Translations under genes and position numbers: made by a program
DNA from: Klebsiella pneumoniae
GTDB taxonomy: Bacteria; Verrucomicrobiota; Verrucomicrobiia; Limisphaerales; SXTU01
Assembly: GCA_943330855.2 (NCBI GenBank)
Contig: CALQJI020000059.1
Span: forward strand, 1 to 32,480
Length of the DNA: 32,480 nucleotides
Reading direction: 5' to 3'
The notes under the pieces: generated by a model
The model's input: only the letters and a program-made list of their open reading frames with translations
Told to the model about the DNA's origin: nothing
The model's database searches: none
Shown: piece after piece, positions 1-7,302 of the stretch
How positions within the stretch are numbered: the stretch's first letter is position 1
Layout: each line of letters opens with the position of its first letter

Positions 1-124
1 GGGCCGTGGCGCGCGCCTTCACGAAGTTCGGGATGGCGATGGCTGCGAGGAGGCCGATGATGGCGACCACGATCATGATTTCTACGAGCGTGAAACCGCT
101 TTTGCGGGACTGTTGTGTTTTCAT
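1..124 (-). CDS. Prepilin-type N-terminal fragment (type II pseudopilin), cut by window start
   Basis: The first 41 codons of a type IV pilin/type II secretion pseudopilin-like protein read on the minus strand from an ATG at 122-124. The residues show a short basic leader ending in SGFTLVEIMIVVAIIGLLAA. This is the classical prepilin peptidase site (G before F) followed by the hydrophobic assembly helix with the conserved Glu at mature position 5. In this family the leader is cleaved and the Phe methylated at the inner membrane. The rest of the gene lies outside the window, so its later domain is unknown. The leader is of the more general pseudopilin type (AIPNFVKARA) and differs from the two longer pseudopilins at 10105 and 17264. 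The family call is firm; the subfamily is not. Confidence 0.85.
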   Translation of the reverse strand, partial: MKTQQSRKSGFTLVEIMIVVAIIGLLAAIAIPNFVKARATA

Positions 125-351
125 TTTGTTGGTTTTCTTTACGTGCGGGGTGGACTTGGCAGAAAGCGGGTTAGTTTATTATTGCTGCTGCGTCCACAAG
201 TTGCCTTCTGCGACCGCACTCAGGCTATGGCTAGCAGGGATGATACCAATATCAAGTCGCGGAAACGGCCCTGAAAAACCACGGGCAGGAGGCCGCCGCC
301 CGGGGGGGCTTCCCGGTTGCAAACACATTGCCCGCCCGCATAATCCGAGTC

Positions 352-1176
352 ATGCAAGCCTTCGTGGACGCAGTGGCGGTCGAATTGGAACGACCCCGAG
401 CGTTGCTCAAACAAGTGGTGGACCACCTCGCGTCCCACTACTCGGTGAGCCGCGATGAGCTGGGCGCATTCTTCGCCAGCCAGCTCGACACGCTCGAAGA
501 TTTCGAGGTGGATCTGCTCTTCTCGCCGCTGTTCACACCCACGCTCACGGACCAAGCCGTGTTCTCCCACTTACTCGATCGCCAGTCGTTGCCAACGAGC
601 GACTGGCCCATCCTTCTCCGCAAACTCACGGAGCGACCCACCGTCGCGCACCTGACCACCGAGGACGGCACCACGCACGCCATCAAACTGCGCGAGGTGA
701 GCCTCGAACGTTTCGTCACGCGGCTGAACCTCGATGTCGTCATCCCCGACCCGCTGGGCAAGCTGCTCCACTCGCTGCCGCCCGTCGAGGATCGTGCGCT
801 GCTGAAGGCTCTCGCCCGCCGAATCGTGTGGAACAAGGAGCCGCGCCGTGCCGTGCTGTTCCGCTACCTGCTGGCCGCGACGAGCGAGGAATTCTACCGC
901 CGCGATGACCTGCTCGTGCTGCTCAAGCTGATGGAAACTTACCAGCCCAAGGACGCCGCCGACCTCCTCTCGCGCATCCCGCACTGGCAGGAGGTGATGA
1001 AGAACGAAATGCTCTCCGCCGCCAGCCCCAAGCTGTTCTTCGCTGCGCGGGTGCAAGAGTTGCACGGCGGCGGCCGCGACCAGCGGCATCAGGACGCCAC
1101 GCTCATCTCTGGCAAGCAGCGCGAGTTGGAATTTCTGGGGCGGCTAAAAGGCGTGTTGAGCATTTCCAACCACTAA
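352..1176 (+). CDS. Hypothetical protein, 274 residues
   Basis: An open frame with host-like codon use. I chose the ATG at 352; a TTG at 328 in the same frame would add eight residues (MPARIIRV) but has no better ribosome site. The protein is soluble-looking, mostly alpha-helical and leucine-rich, with no signal peptide or membrane segment. I do not recognise a domain. The end carries a charged GGGRDQRHQD stretch before a short leucine-rich tail. It lies alone between the divergent pilin fragment and a convergent small gene, so context does not suggest a role. Confidence 0.6.
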   Translation: MQAFVDAVAVELERPRALLKQVVDHLASHYSVSRDELGAFFASQLDTLEDFEVDLLFSPLFTPTLTDQAVFSHLLDRQSLPTSDWPILLRKLTERPTVAHLTTEDGTTHAIKLREVSLERFVTRLNLDVVIPDPLGKLLHSLPPVEDRALLKALARRIVWNKEPRRAVLFRYLLAATSEEFYRRDDLLVLLKLMETYQPKDAADLLSRIPHWQEVMKNEMLSAASPKLFFAARVQELHGGGRDQRHQDATLISGKQRELEFLGRLKGVLSISNH

Positions 1177-1306
1177 CCTGCACTGACTGGCAGTAATAAA
1201 GATAAGCCGCTCGAGAGGACGAGCTATCAGTGCGGCAGCGCTGGCTTCTGCTCCCACTAGTGCAAGTCAGTGGTTCCAGCCGCGTTTCGGTCATCGCCCG
1301 CGCCGC

Positions 1307-1627
1307 TTACTTCTCCAGCTTCACCGGCTGCTGCGCGCGCTTCTTGTGATACGGGGAGGCGAGGTTGAAGTAGATGCCGCAGAGCGGTTTATCGAGTGTG
1401 GAATCTTCCGGCGGCTGGCTGAGAATAATCGTGACTTGATTGTCGAGCGCGATGCCGTGACGTAGGCCCGGCGCGCGCTGCTGGTAAGCTTTGACGGCCT
1501 TCTCCACGAGCCGCTGGAGTGCGCCTTCGCAGTCCTCGGGTGTCTTGGCGATGCACACGATATATTTGTCGTAGGAGCGCAAAGCCTCCGCAATCTCGGC
1601 CTTGAACAAGTCCACAGTCAGATCCAT
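1307..1627 (-). CDS. Small hypothetical protein, 106 residues
   Basis: A compact soluble protein starting at the ATG at 1625-1627; an upstream TTG at 1633 is possible but less likely. It begins MDLTVDLFKAEIAEALRSYD and ends in a lysine-rich tail. The segment DKYIVCIAKTPEDCEGALQRLV has alternating strand and helix character, and the rest is consistent with a small alpha/beta fold. No catalytic motif, signal peptide or membrane segment is visible. I do not recognise the family. It is transcribed towards the gene ending at 1176, with about 130 bp between them that holds nothing I can name. Confidence 0.55.
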   Translation of the reverse strand: MDLTVDLFKAEIAEALRSYDKYIVCIAKTPEDCEGALQRLVEKAVKAYQQRAPGLRHGIALDNQVTIILSQPPEDSTLDKPLCGIYFNLASPYHKKRAQQPVKLEK

Positions 1628-1763
1628 GCGCAAAGCCTAATACGCAACCGCGCCCGTTGGGAAGCCGGAGATTGACCGGTGGATTCTTGGACGCCCGGTT
1701 CGTTGATGTGCGGGCTAACTGCCGCATTGCTTCTCCGCTTGCACCCGCGCCAAGCTCCGCGTC

Positions 1764-2057
1764 ATGACTGCTCCGAACATCGTCCTCCTCGTCTTCACCG
1801 TGCTGCTCGAAGCGGGCGGCCTCATGGGCTTCCTCAAAGCGGGCAGCAAGGCATCCCTCATCGCCAGTAGTATTTTCGCCGCCCCGTTGTTCCTCGTGGC
1901 CTTCGGTATTCTGCCCGCCATCGTGGCGGAAGTGGTGCTCGGCATCCTGCTCGTCTTCATGGGCATGAAGTTCGCCAAATCGAAGAAGTTCATGCCCAGC
2001 GGCCTGATGGCGATTCTCTCGGCGGTCGCGCTCGTCGCGCGGTTCTTGTTGAAGTGA
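1764..2057 (+). CDS. TMEM14 / UPF0136-like small membrane protein
   Basis: A 97-residue hydrophobic protein with about four membrane segments. It shows the TMEM14 pattern: a first helix followed by GGLMGFLKAGSKASLIAS, a central hydrophobic pair, then MGMKFAKSKKFMPSGLMAIL and a last helix. These Gly-Lys-Ser loops are the recognisable hallmark. TMEM14 proteins are widespread in bacteria and eukaryotes. Eukaryotic TMEM14C is linked to porphyrin transport in mitochondria, but the bacterial role is not established, so no substrate is claimed. The length fits the family. The gene stands alone, with a palindromic repeat starting about 35 bp after its stop. Confidence 0.8.
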   Translation: MTAPNIVLLVFTVLLEAGGLMGFLKAGSKASLIASSIFAAPLFLVAFGILPAIVAEVVLGILLVFMGMKFAKSKKFMPSGLMAILSAVALVARFLLK

Positions 2058-2091
2058 GTTGCTCGTCATGGCCAACCGCTTGGGAGCGCGC

Positions 2092-2196
2092 GCAGCGTCT
2101 GGACTGCGGCGTCTTCAGCGCCGCTTTCCCGCACCGTGCGGACTCCCGGACGCCTAACAAAGCGGTGCTAAAGCCACCGCAGTCCAAACGCTTCGC
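2092..2196. repeat. Imperfect inverted repeat, intergenic palindrome
   Basis: Two arms, 2092-2127 and 2159-2196, form an imperfect stem of about 36 bp. Each arm carries the word TGGACTGCGG, seen directly at 2100-2109 and as its complement at 2175-2184, and each ends in a GCCGCTTT/CACCGCTTT-like segment. The loop is about 31 bp. The element fills the gap between the TMEM14-like gene and hrpB and could act as a terminator or as a dispersed intergenic repeat. There is no U-tract. Confidence 0.6.
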
Positions 2197-2225
2197 GACC
2201 CCGGTCCGGCTGGGGTGTTCCATCC

Positions 2226-5126
2226 ATGAGTGAACCCCGCAGCCCTCGCTCGCTCCCCATCTGGCAGCTGCACGATCAAATCGTGGACACGCTCCGCACG
2301 GGCAACCGTCTCGTGCTCGTCGCCCCCACCGGCTCGGGGAAGACCACGCAGGTGCCGCAGATGCTCGCCGACGCAGGGGATGGGATTTGGGGTCTGGGGT
2401 CTGGGGAAGCCAGTGCGGCTGCGAGCGCCAGCCCAGCCGCCAGCCGCCAGCCCCCACCCCCTCCAAAGCCGTTTCGCATCGTCGTTCTCCAGCCGCGCCG
2501 GGTGGCCGCGCGGACGGTGGCGGCGCGCGTGGCTTGGGAGCGTGGGTGCAAGCTGGGGCAGGAGGTCGGGTATCAGATTCGCTTCGACGACCGGCTGGGT
2601 GAGGCGACGCGCATCTGCTTCGTGACGGAAGGGGTTTTGCTTCGGTGGCTTCAGGACGACCAATCGCTGTCCGACGTGGCGGCGGTTCTTTTCGATGAGT
2701 TCCACGAACGCAACCTGCTCTCCGACGTAGCCCTCGCGCTGGTGAAGCGGCTTCAGCAGAACGCGCGGCCGGACCTGCGTATCGTGGTCATGTCGGCGAC
2801 CTTGGATGCGGAGCCGGTGGCGGCCTACTTGGGGCAGGTGCGAGGGTGTGAGAGTGAGAGGGTGCGAGAGACGGCCTCCTGCTCACTCCTACACCCTCAC
2901 ACCCTCACACCCGCCCCCATCCTCGTCAGCGAGGGCATCAGCTTCCCCGTCGAGGTGCGTTACGCGGAGCACCTCAACCGCGCGCCCGCGTCCGAGCAGG
3001 CGGCGGCGGCGGTGGAGCGCATCGTGAACACTGGCGGGCCGGGCGATGTGCTCGTGTTCATGCCGGGCATGGGTGAAATCAACGGGACCATCAACGCGCT
3101 GCGGGTCGCGCGGCTGGCGGAGGATTGCGACTTCATCCCGCTGCACGGCGACCTTTCGCCGGACGACCAGGACCGCGCGTTCGCGCCGAGTTCACGGCGA
3201 AAGATTGTTGTGTCCACAAACGTCGCGGAGACGAGCGTGACGATTGACGGCATCCGGCATGTGGTGGACAGCGGCGAGGCGCGGGTGGCGCGTTACGACT
3301 CGGAGCGCGGGATTCAAACGCTGTTCATCGAGGAGATTTCCCGGGCGAGCGCGGACCAGCGCAAGGGCCGGGCGGGTCGCACCGCGCCGGGGACGTGCTG
3401 GCGGCTGTGGACGGAGAGCGGGCACTTGAATCGCCCCGAGCGCAACACGCCGGAGATTCAGCGCGCGGACTTGGCGGAAGTGGTCTTGCTCCTGCACTCA
3501 CTCGGCATCCAGAGCGCGGTGAAGTTCGACTGGTTGGACCAGCCGGATCCGGCGGCGGTGGAGCGGGCGGAGCGGTTGCTCGTGATGCTCGGCGCTTTGG
3601 AGAGTGAGGGAAATGTCGAATTGCGAATTGCGAATGTCGAACCTGTGGCTGGGAGTGACGGAGCTAGCAATCGCCATTCGGAATTCGCCAAACGCAATTC
3701 CAGCGGCGGCCTCACCGCCATCGGTCGGCAAATGCTCCGCCTCCCGATGCACCCGCGCTACTCGCGGATGCTGGTGGAGGCCGGGCGGCGCGGGTGCGTG
3801 CGGGAGGCGGCGTTGTGCGCGGCGCTGGTGAGCGGGCGGGATTTGCTGACGCGGGTGATGCGCGGCGACGCGCGCGCGGCAGGGGAGCGCGAGGAGTTCG
3901 AGGTGAACGAGGACTCGGACTTCTTCACGCTGATGCGGGCGTTCGAGTTCGCGCAGGATTGTCGCTTTAATCTGGATGTATGTCGGAGCCACGGCATCAA
4001 CGCGAAGGTGGCGCGGGAGGTGGAGTTGACCTTTCAACAGGTGCTGGCGATTGCGGAGCGGGAGGGCAGGGGAAGTAGGCAGTATTCAGTGTTCAGTGGT
4101 CAGTCACGAACGGACGCGGGTGCGCCACTGAACACTGACTCACTGAACACTGAACACTCTGCCCCGAAGCCGGACGGGGATGCGCTGCTTAAGTGCCTCA
4201 CCGCTGGCTTCATCGACCAACTTGCTCTCCGTCGCGATCAGGGGACGCTGGAGTGCGAGCTGACGGAGGGGCGCACGGGGACGTTGATGCGCGAGAGCGT
4301 GGTGCAGAAGGCGCCGATGTTCGTCGTGGCGGCGATGCGCGAGACGGCGGGGGCGCTGCGGCCGCTGACGCTGCTGGGCTTGGCCACGGCGGTGAAGCCG
4401 GAGTGGTTGCGCGAGCTGTATCCGCAGCACTTGAGCGCGTCGGTGGAACACATCTTCGACCGCACGCACAAGCGCGTGGCGGCAGTGAAGCTGGCGCGGT
4501 TCCGGGAGTTGGTCATCGGCCACGAGCATCAGCGTGAGGTGGAGCCGGAGGCGGCGGGGCGCTGTCTGGCCGCGGCGGCGATGCAGGGTTGGTTTGAGTT
4601 GCCGAACTTAAGCCACGAGGTGAAGCAGTTCATCGCGCGGGTGAACTTGGTGGCGGCGGCACTGCCGGATTTGGAATACCCGCCGTTCGATGACGCGCAC
4701 ACGACGGCGGCCTTGGCGCGGGCGTTTCGCGGGCTGGCTTTGCAGAAGGAGGCGCAAACGGTGCCGATGAAAGAGGGCTTCGCTGCGCACCTCGCGCCGG
4801 AGCAAGTGGGCTGGCTCACGGAGTTGACGCCGACGCAACTGCCGTGGCCGACGGGTAAGCCGGTGAAGCTGACTTACTCCGAGGAGGCCGAGGGCGGCGG
4901 GCGCACCGCGATGTCGCCCGAGGCGCAGGTGAAGTTGCAGGAGTGCTTCAAGCTGGAGTTCCACCCGCTCGTCTGCGAAGGCGCGGTGCCCGTGAAACTC
5001 TGGCTCTGCACGCCCGACGGAAAACGCCTGACGAGCACGTGCGACTGGCCGCACTGGAAGGCCCACGAGTGGCCGAAGCAAAAGGCGGCGGTGCAGAAGA
5101 AGTTCCCGAGCGTGACCTTCGCGTAG
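2226..5126 (+). CDS. hrpB: HrpB-like DEAH-box ATP-dependent helicase with four repeat-derived insertions
   Basis: A DExH-box RNA helicase of the HrpA/HrpB group, 966 residues. Motif I is GSGKTTQ at 36-42, motif II is DEFH at 157-160, motif III is SAT at 190-192, and the second RecA domain carries NVAETSVTIDG (332-342) and QRKGRAGR (378-385). A helicase-associated region follows, with an HrpB-type C-terminal domain at the end (PVKLTYSEE, then VPVKLWLCTPDGK). HrpB function is poorly defined; related proteins unwind RNA. HrpB proteins are usually about 820-850 residues. The excess here is accounted for by four low-complexity stretches at about residues 52-82, 205-230, 459-494 and 614-648, each encoded by a hairpin-forming short repeat. 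The reading frame stays open through all four. The start is the ATG at 2226, close to the catalytic core, as in the family. Confidence 0.9.
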   Translation: MSEPRSPRSLPIWQLHDQIVDTLRTGNRLVLVAPTGSGKTTQVPQMLADAGDGIWGLGSGEASAAASASPAASRQPPPPPKPFRIVVLQPRRVAARTVAARVAWERGCKLGQEVGYQIRFDDRLGEATRICFVTEGVLLRWLQDDQSLSDVAAVLFDEFHERNLLSDVALALVKRLQQNARPDLRIVVMSATLDAEPVAAYLGQVRGCESERVRETASCSLLHPHTLTPAPILVSEGISFPVEVRYAEHLNRAPASEQAAAAVERIVNTGGPGDVLVFMPGMGEINGTINALRVARLAEDCDFIPLHGDLSPDDQDRAFAPSSRRKIVVSTNVAETSVTIDGIRHVVDSGEARVARYDSERGIQTLFIEEISRASADQRKGRAGRTAPGTCWRLWTESGHLNRPERNTPEIQRADLAEVVLLLHSLGIQSAVKFDWLDQPDPAAVERAERLLVMLGALESEGNVELRIANVEPVAGSDGASNRHSEFAKRNSSGGLTAIGRQMLRLPMHPRYSRMLVEAGRRGCVREAALCAALVSGRDLLTRVMRGDARAAGEREEFEVNEDSDFFTLMRAFEFAQDCRFNLDVCRSHGINAKVAREVELTFQQVLAIAEREGRGSRQYSVFSGQSRTDAGAPLNTDSLNTEHSAPKPDGDALLKCLTAGFIDQLALRRDQGTLECELTEGRTGTLMRESVVQKAPMFVVAAMRETAGALRPLTLLGLATAVKPEWLRELYPQHLSASVEHIFDRTHKRVAAVKLARFRELVIGHEHQREVEPEAAGRCLAAAAMQGWFELPNLSHEVKQFIARVNLVAAALPDLEYPPFDDAHTTAALARAFRGLALQKEAQTVPMKEGFAAHLAPEQVGWLTELTPTQLPWPTGKPVKLTYSEEAEGGGRTAMSPEAQVKLQECFKLEFHPLVCEGAVPVKLWLCTPDGKRLTSTCDWPHWKAHEWPKQKAAVQKKFPSVTFA
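2383..2466. repeat. Short tandem repeat array inside hrpB (insert 1)
   Basis: The left part repeats TGGGGTC with a 7-bp period. The right part repeats GCCAGCC-like units, so the two halves can pair imperfectly. In hrpB it encodes a Gly/Ala/Ser/Pro-rich stretch between helicase motifs I and Ia, where family members normally have a short loop. Confidence 0.7.
2836..2917. repeat. Octamer repeat hairpin inside hrpB (insert 2)
   Basis: The left arm is built of GAGGGTGTGAGAGTGA-like units and the right arm of CACCCTCACACCCTCAC, both with an 8-bp period and complementary to each other. It encodes about 26 residues between AAYLGQ and APILVSEG, which adjoin directly in typical HrpB proteins. Confidence 0.7.
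3606..3702. repeat. Heptamer repeat hairpin inside hrpB (insert 3)
   Basis: The left arm repeats CGAATTG with a 7-bp period. The right arm contains ATTCGGAATTCGCC and AACGCAATTCC, which are complementary. The translated insert is rich in Asn, Glu and Ser and lies after the second RecA-like domain, before IGRQMLRLPMHPRYSRML, a segment conserved in the family. Confidence 0.7.
4074..4160. repeat. Heptamer repeat hairpin inside hrpB (insert 4)
   Basis: The left arm is TATTCAGTGTTCAGTGGTCAG and the right arm is ACTGAACACTGACT followed by CACTGAACACTGAACACT. Both have a 7-bp period and pair well. It is almost the same word family (TGTTCAG/CTGAACA) as known cyanobacterial short tandem repeats. It encodes about 34 Ser/Thr/Asn-rich residues. 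Confidence 0.75.
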
Positions 5127-5291
5127 GAGGGGAGGAACAGGGGGGGAGAAGGAGGGCGGGAAGGGGAGGCCCCTGCGCGGCCGTGACTCCGATCCCTGCC
5201 CGCTGGCGCTCCTTATGAAACTCTGCCCGTGCTTCCTCGTTCAGCGATTGACCCGATTCCCTCCGCGGGTTGGAGTGGGCAAGGTAACGCT

Positions 5292-5696
5292 ATGCGAACA
5301 AGCAATCGGTTCCTCATCTTCGCCCTGTGCCTCCTGCTGTTGGTGGGGTTGGGCTGGTTGGACTTCAAAACTGGCTTCGAGCTGAACCTGTTCATCTTCT
5401 ACTCGCTGCCGGTGGGCATCGCGGCGTGGTATCTGGGGCTGGGGCCGGGGGTGATGATGTCGGCGGCCTCGGCGTTGGCGTGGTGGCTGGCGGACCGGGG
5501 TGCGGGGCAGAAATACTCGTCGGACTTTGTGCTGTATTGGAACTCGGCGATTCATGTGGGTTGCTTCCTCATCAACGCCTTCAGCATCGCCAAGACGCGG
5601 GAGAAGGTGGATCGGCAGGAGGAGCTGGAGGCGGCCTTGCGCGAGCGGGACGCGGAGCTGGCGCGATTGCGGGGCGGTGGAAAAGTGCAAAGCTGA
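5292..5696 (+). CDS. Small membrane protein resembling a stand-alone sensor input domain
   Basis: A 134-residue protein from the ATG at 5292; a longer frame from 5229 adds 21 unconvincing residues. About four hydrophobic helices occupy roughly residues 8-110. They include FELNLFIFYSLPVGIAAWYL and GPGVMMSAASALAWWLAD, the pattern of the membrane input module often found in front of histidine kinase or diguanylate cyclase domains. A short charged coiled coil follows (REKVDRQEELEAALRERDAE), where the output domain would normally begin. Here the gene ends after the coil. It may be a free sensor subunit or the remains of a longer kinase. The 3' end runs into a 7-bp repeat array. Confidence 0.6.
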   Translation: MRTSNRFLIFALCLLLLVGLGWLDFKTGFELNLFIFYSLPVGIAAWYLGLGPGVMMSAASALAWWLADRGAGQKYSSDFVLYWNSAIHVGCFLINAFSIAKTREKVDRQEELEAALRERDAELARLRGGGKVQS

Positions 5697-5716
5697 ACGC
5701 TGAAAGTTGAAAGCGG
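5688..5716. repeat. Short heptamer array
   Basis: Units GCTGAAC, GCTGAAA and GTTGAAA follow one another with a 7-bp period. The array overlaps the stop codon of the preceding membrane protein gene, so its last residues (GKVQS) may derive from the repeat. No complementary arm is obvious. Confidence 0.5.
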
Positions 5717-5807
5717 CTGGCCGCCTCCCTCCGAGGGCGGCTACGGACGACGTCGGGCGAACATTGTATTTACGGCAGTCAAACGGGGAGGCGATAGTCC
5801 GCCCAGT

Positions 5808-7196
5808 ATGTTACGCCGTCAGCGGCAAATCCGGGCGCAGGTGCAGCAGTGGGTGGATGCGGGGCTGTTCGCCATCGCGTTCTGGCTCGCGCACGGGGTG
5901 CGCGAACTGGCGGTGATTTACTCGCCGGGGTTGCCGGACATCCAGCCGTTCCAGCATTACCTCTGGCTCTACCTGTTCCTCCTTCCCGGCACGCTGCTGC
6001 TGCTCAAGGCGCTGGGCTTCTACAATCGCCCGCTGCTCTTCTCGCGCCGCGAGACGGCTTTGGTGCTGTCGCACGCGGTGACCATCGCGGTGCTGGGCTT
6101 GGTGGCGGCGTTGTTCCTCCGCAAGCAGGAGCTGGCGCGCGCCGTCATCTTTCTCTTCGGGGCGTTCAGCTTTCTGCTCGTGATGGCGAAGGAGGAATTG
6201 CAGCGGCGCTGGCTGCTCTCGAAGCTCGGCCAGGAGCAGATGCGGCGGCGGCTGGTGCTCATCGGCACGCCGGCGGACACGGCGGAGCTGGCGCGGGATT
6301 TGGAAGCGAAGGCCAAGGGCGCGGTGGAGGTGCTGGCCCAATTGGACTTGAACCACACTTCCGGCGAACGGCTCATCGAGTTGCTGCACGAGCGGTCGGC
6401 GAACGGCGTCATTCTCAGCGCGCGGCACACCTACTTCGAGCAGGTGGAGAAGGTCATCGAGCTGTGCGAACTGGAGGGCGTGGAGGTGTGGCTGCTGGCG
6501 GATTTCTTCAAGACGCGCATCTCGCAGACGAGCGTGGATGACTTCCTCGGTCGGCCCACGGTGGTGTTCCGGTCTGCGCCGGAGGCGAGCTGGCAGGGCG
6601 TGGCGAAGCAGTTGCTGGACTTCGCTGGGGCGCTGGCGCTGCTGGTCGTGGTGTCGCCGCTGCTGTTGCTGGCAGCGGTGGCGGTGAAGTTGACTTCGCC
6701 GGGGCCGGTGTTCTTCCGACAGCAGCGGAGCGGGTTGAATGGCCGGCCTTTCACGATGCTGAAGTTTCGCACGATGGTGTCGGACGCCGAGCAGTTGAAG
6801 GCCGAACTGGCGGCCTTCAACGAGATGGATGGCCCGGTCTTCAAGGTGACGAACGATCCTCGCGTGACGGCTCCGGGGCGGTTCCTGCGCAAGTGGAGCA
6901 TTGATGAGTTGCCGCAGCTTTGGAACGTGCTGCGCTTCGAGATGAGCTTGGTCGGGCCGCGCCCGCTGCCGGTGGACGAGATCCGCCGCATCAACGACCC
7001 GGCGCACCGGCGTCGCCTCAGCGTGAAGCCGGGACTGACGTGCCTGTGGCAAATCAGCGGGCGTAACGACGTGAAGAGTTTTAAGGAATGGGTGCGGCTG
7101 GACTTGGAATACATCGACAACTGGTCGCTGTGGCTCGATGTGAAAATCTTGCTGAAGACGATCCCGGTGGTGTTGACCGGGGCGGGGGCAAAGTAG
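5808..7196 (+). CDS. Polyprenyl-phosphate sugar phosphotransferase (exopolysaccharide initiating enzyme)
   Basis: A 462-residue membrane enzyme of the WbaP/WcaJ class. It transfers a sugar 1-phosphate from a nucleotide sugar to undecaprenyl phosphate, the first step of exopolysaccharide or O-unit synthesis. Residues 1-130 hold four membrane segments, and 145-260 form a CoA-binding-like Rossmann region with LVLIGTPADTAELARDL. The catalytic bacterial sugar transferase domain runs from about 265. It has a membrane hairpin ending in TSPGPVFFRQQRSG, then KFRTM (319-323), SIDELPQ with the catalytic Asp-Glu (366-367), and LVGPRP (381-386). The closing LTCLWQISGRND is also typical. Length and order match the family. 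No glycosyltransferases lie next to it, so the polymer is unknown. Confidence 0.93.
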   Translation: MLRRQRQIRAQVQQWVDAGLFAIAFWLAHGVRELAVIYSPGLPDIQPFQHYLWLYLFLLPGTLLLLKALGFYNRPLLFSRRETALVLSHAVTIAVLGLVAALFLRKQELARAVIFLFGAFSFLLVMAKEELQRRWLLSKLGQEQMRRRLVLIGTPADTAELARDLEAKAKGAVEVLAQLDLNHTSGERLIELLHERSANGVILSARHTYFEQVEKVIELCELEGVEVWLLADFFKTRISQTSVDDFLGRPTVVFRSAPEASWQGVAKQLLDFAGALALLVVVSPLLLLAAVAVKLTSPGPVFFRQQRSGLNGRPFTMLKFRTMVSDAEQLKAELAAFNEMDGPVFKVTNDPRVTAPGRFLRKWSIDELPQLWNVLRFEMSLVGPRPLPVDEIRRINDPAHRRRLSVKPGLTCLWQISGRNDVKSFKEWVRLDLEYIDNWSLWLDVKILLKTIPVVLTGAGAK

Positions 7197-7204
7197 GGCG
7201 GATG

Positions 7205-7260
7205 GGGTCTTGGGTCTGGGGGCGGTGTTGCGGCTTCTCCTGCTCGTAATCCTGATCCCT
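7205..7260. repeat. Short repeat array, partly shared with 29013-29033
   Basis: Downstream of the sugar transferase, GGGGTCTTGGGTCTGGGG-type units are followed by a CTGCTCGTAATCCTGATCC segment. The 21 bases 7238-7258 are identical to 29013-29033, a repeat about 22 kb away. The stretch lies outside genes. Confidence 0.6.
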
Positions 7261-7272
7261 TCCACCGAAGCA

Positions 7273-7297
7273 GTGGCGGCAGGGATACTGCCGCCAC
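7273..7297. terminator. Stem-loop between convergent genes
   Basis: A perfect 10-bp stem, GTGGCGGCAG with CTGCCGCCAC, closes a 5-base loop. It sits exactly between the stop of the sugar transferase (7196, plus strand) and the stop of the FAD oxidoreductase (7303, minus strand), so it could serve both. There is no clear U-tract on either strand. Confidence 0.55.
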
Positions 7298-7302
7298 CAC
7301 TG

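Noticed and set aside
1177..1306. A possible RNA gene between the two small unknown genes
   Set aside because: No cloverleaf or other recognisable structure was found.
5811..7265. Long open frames opposite the sugar transferase and, similarly, opposite the kinase (14028-15095)
   Set aside because: They are Arg/His/Gln-rich or Gly/Ala-rich shadows of conserved genes in high-GC DNA and match no protein family.
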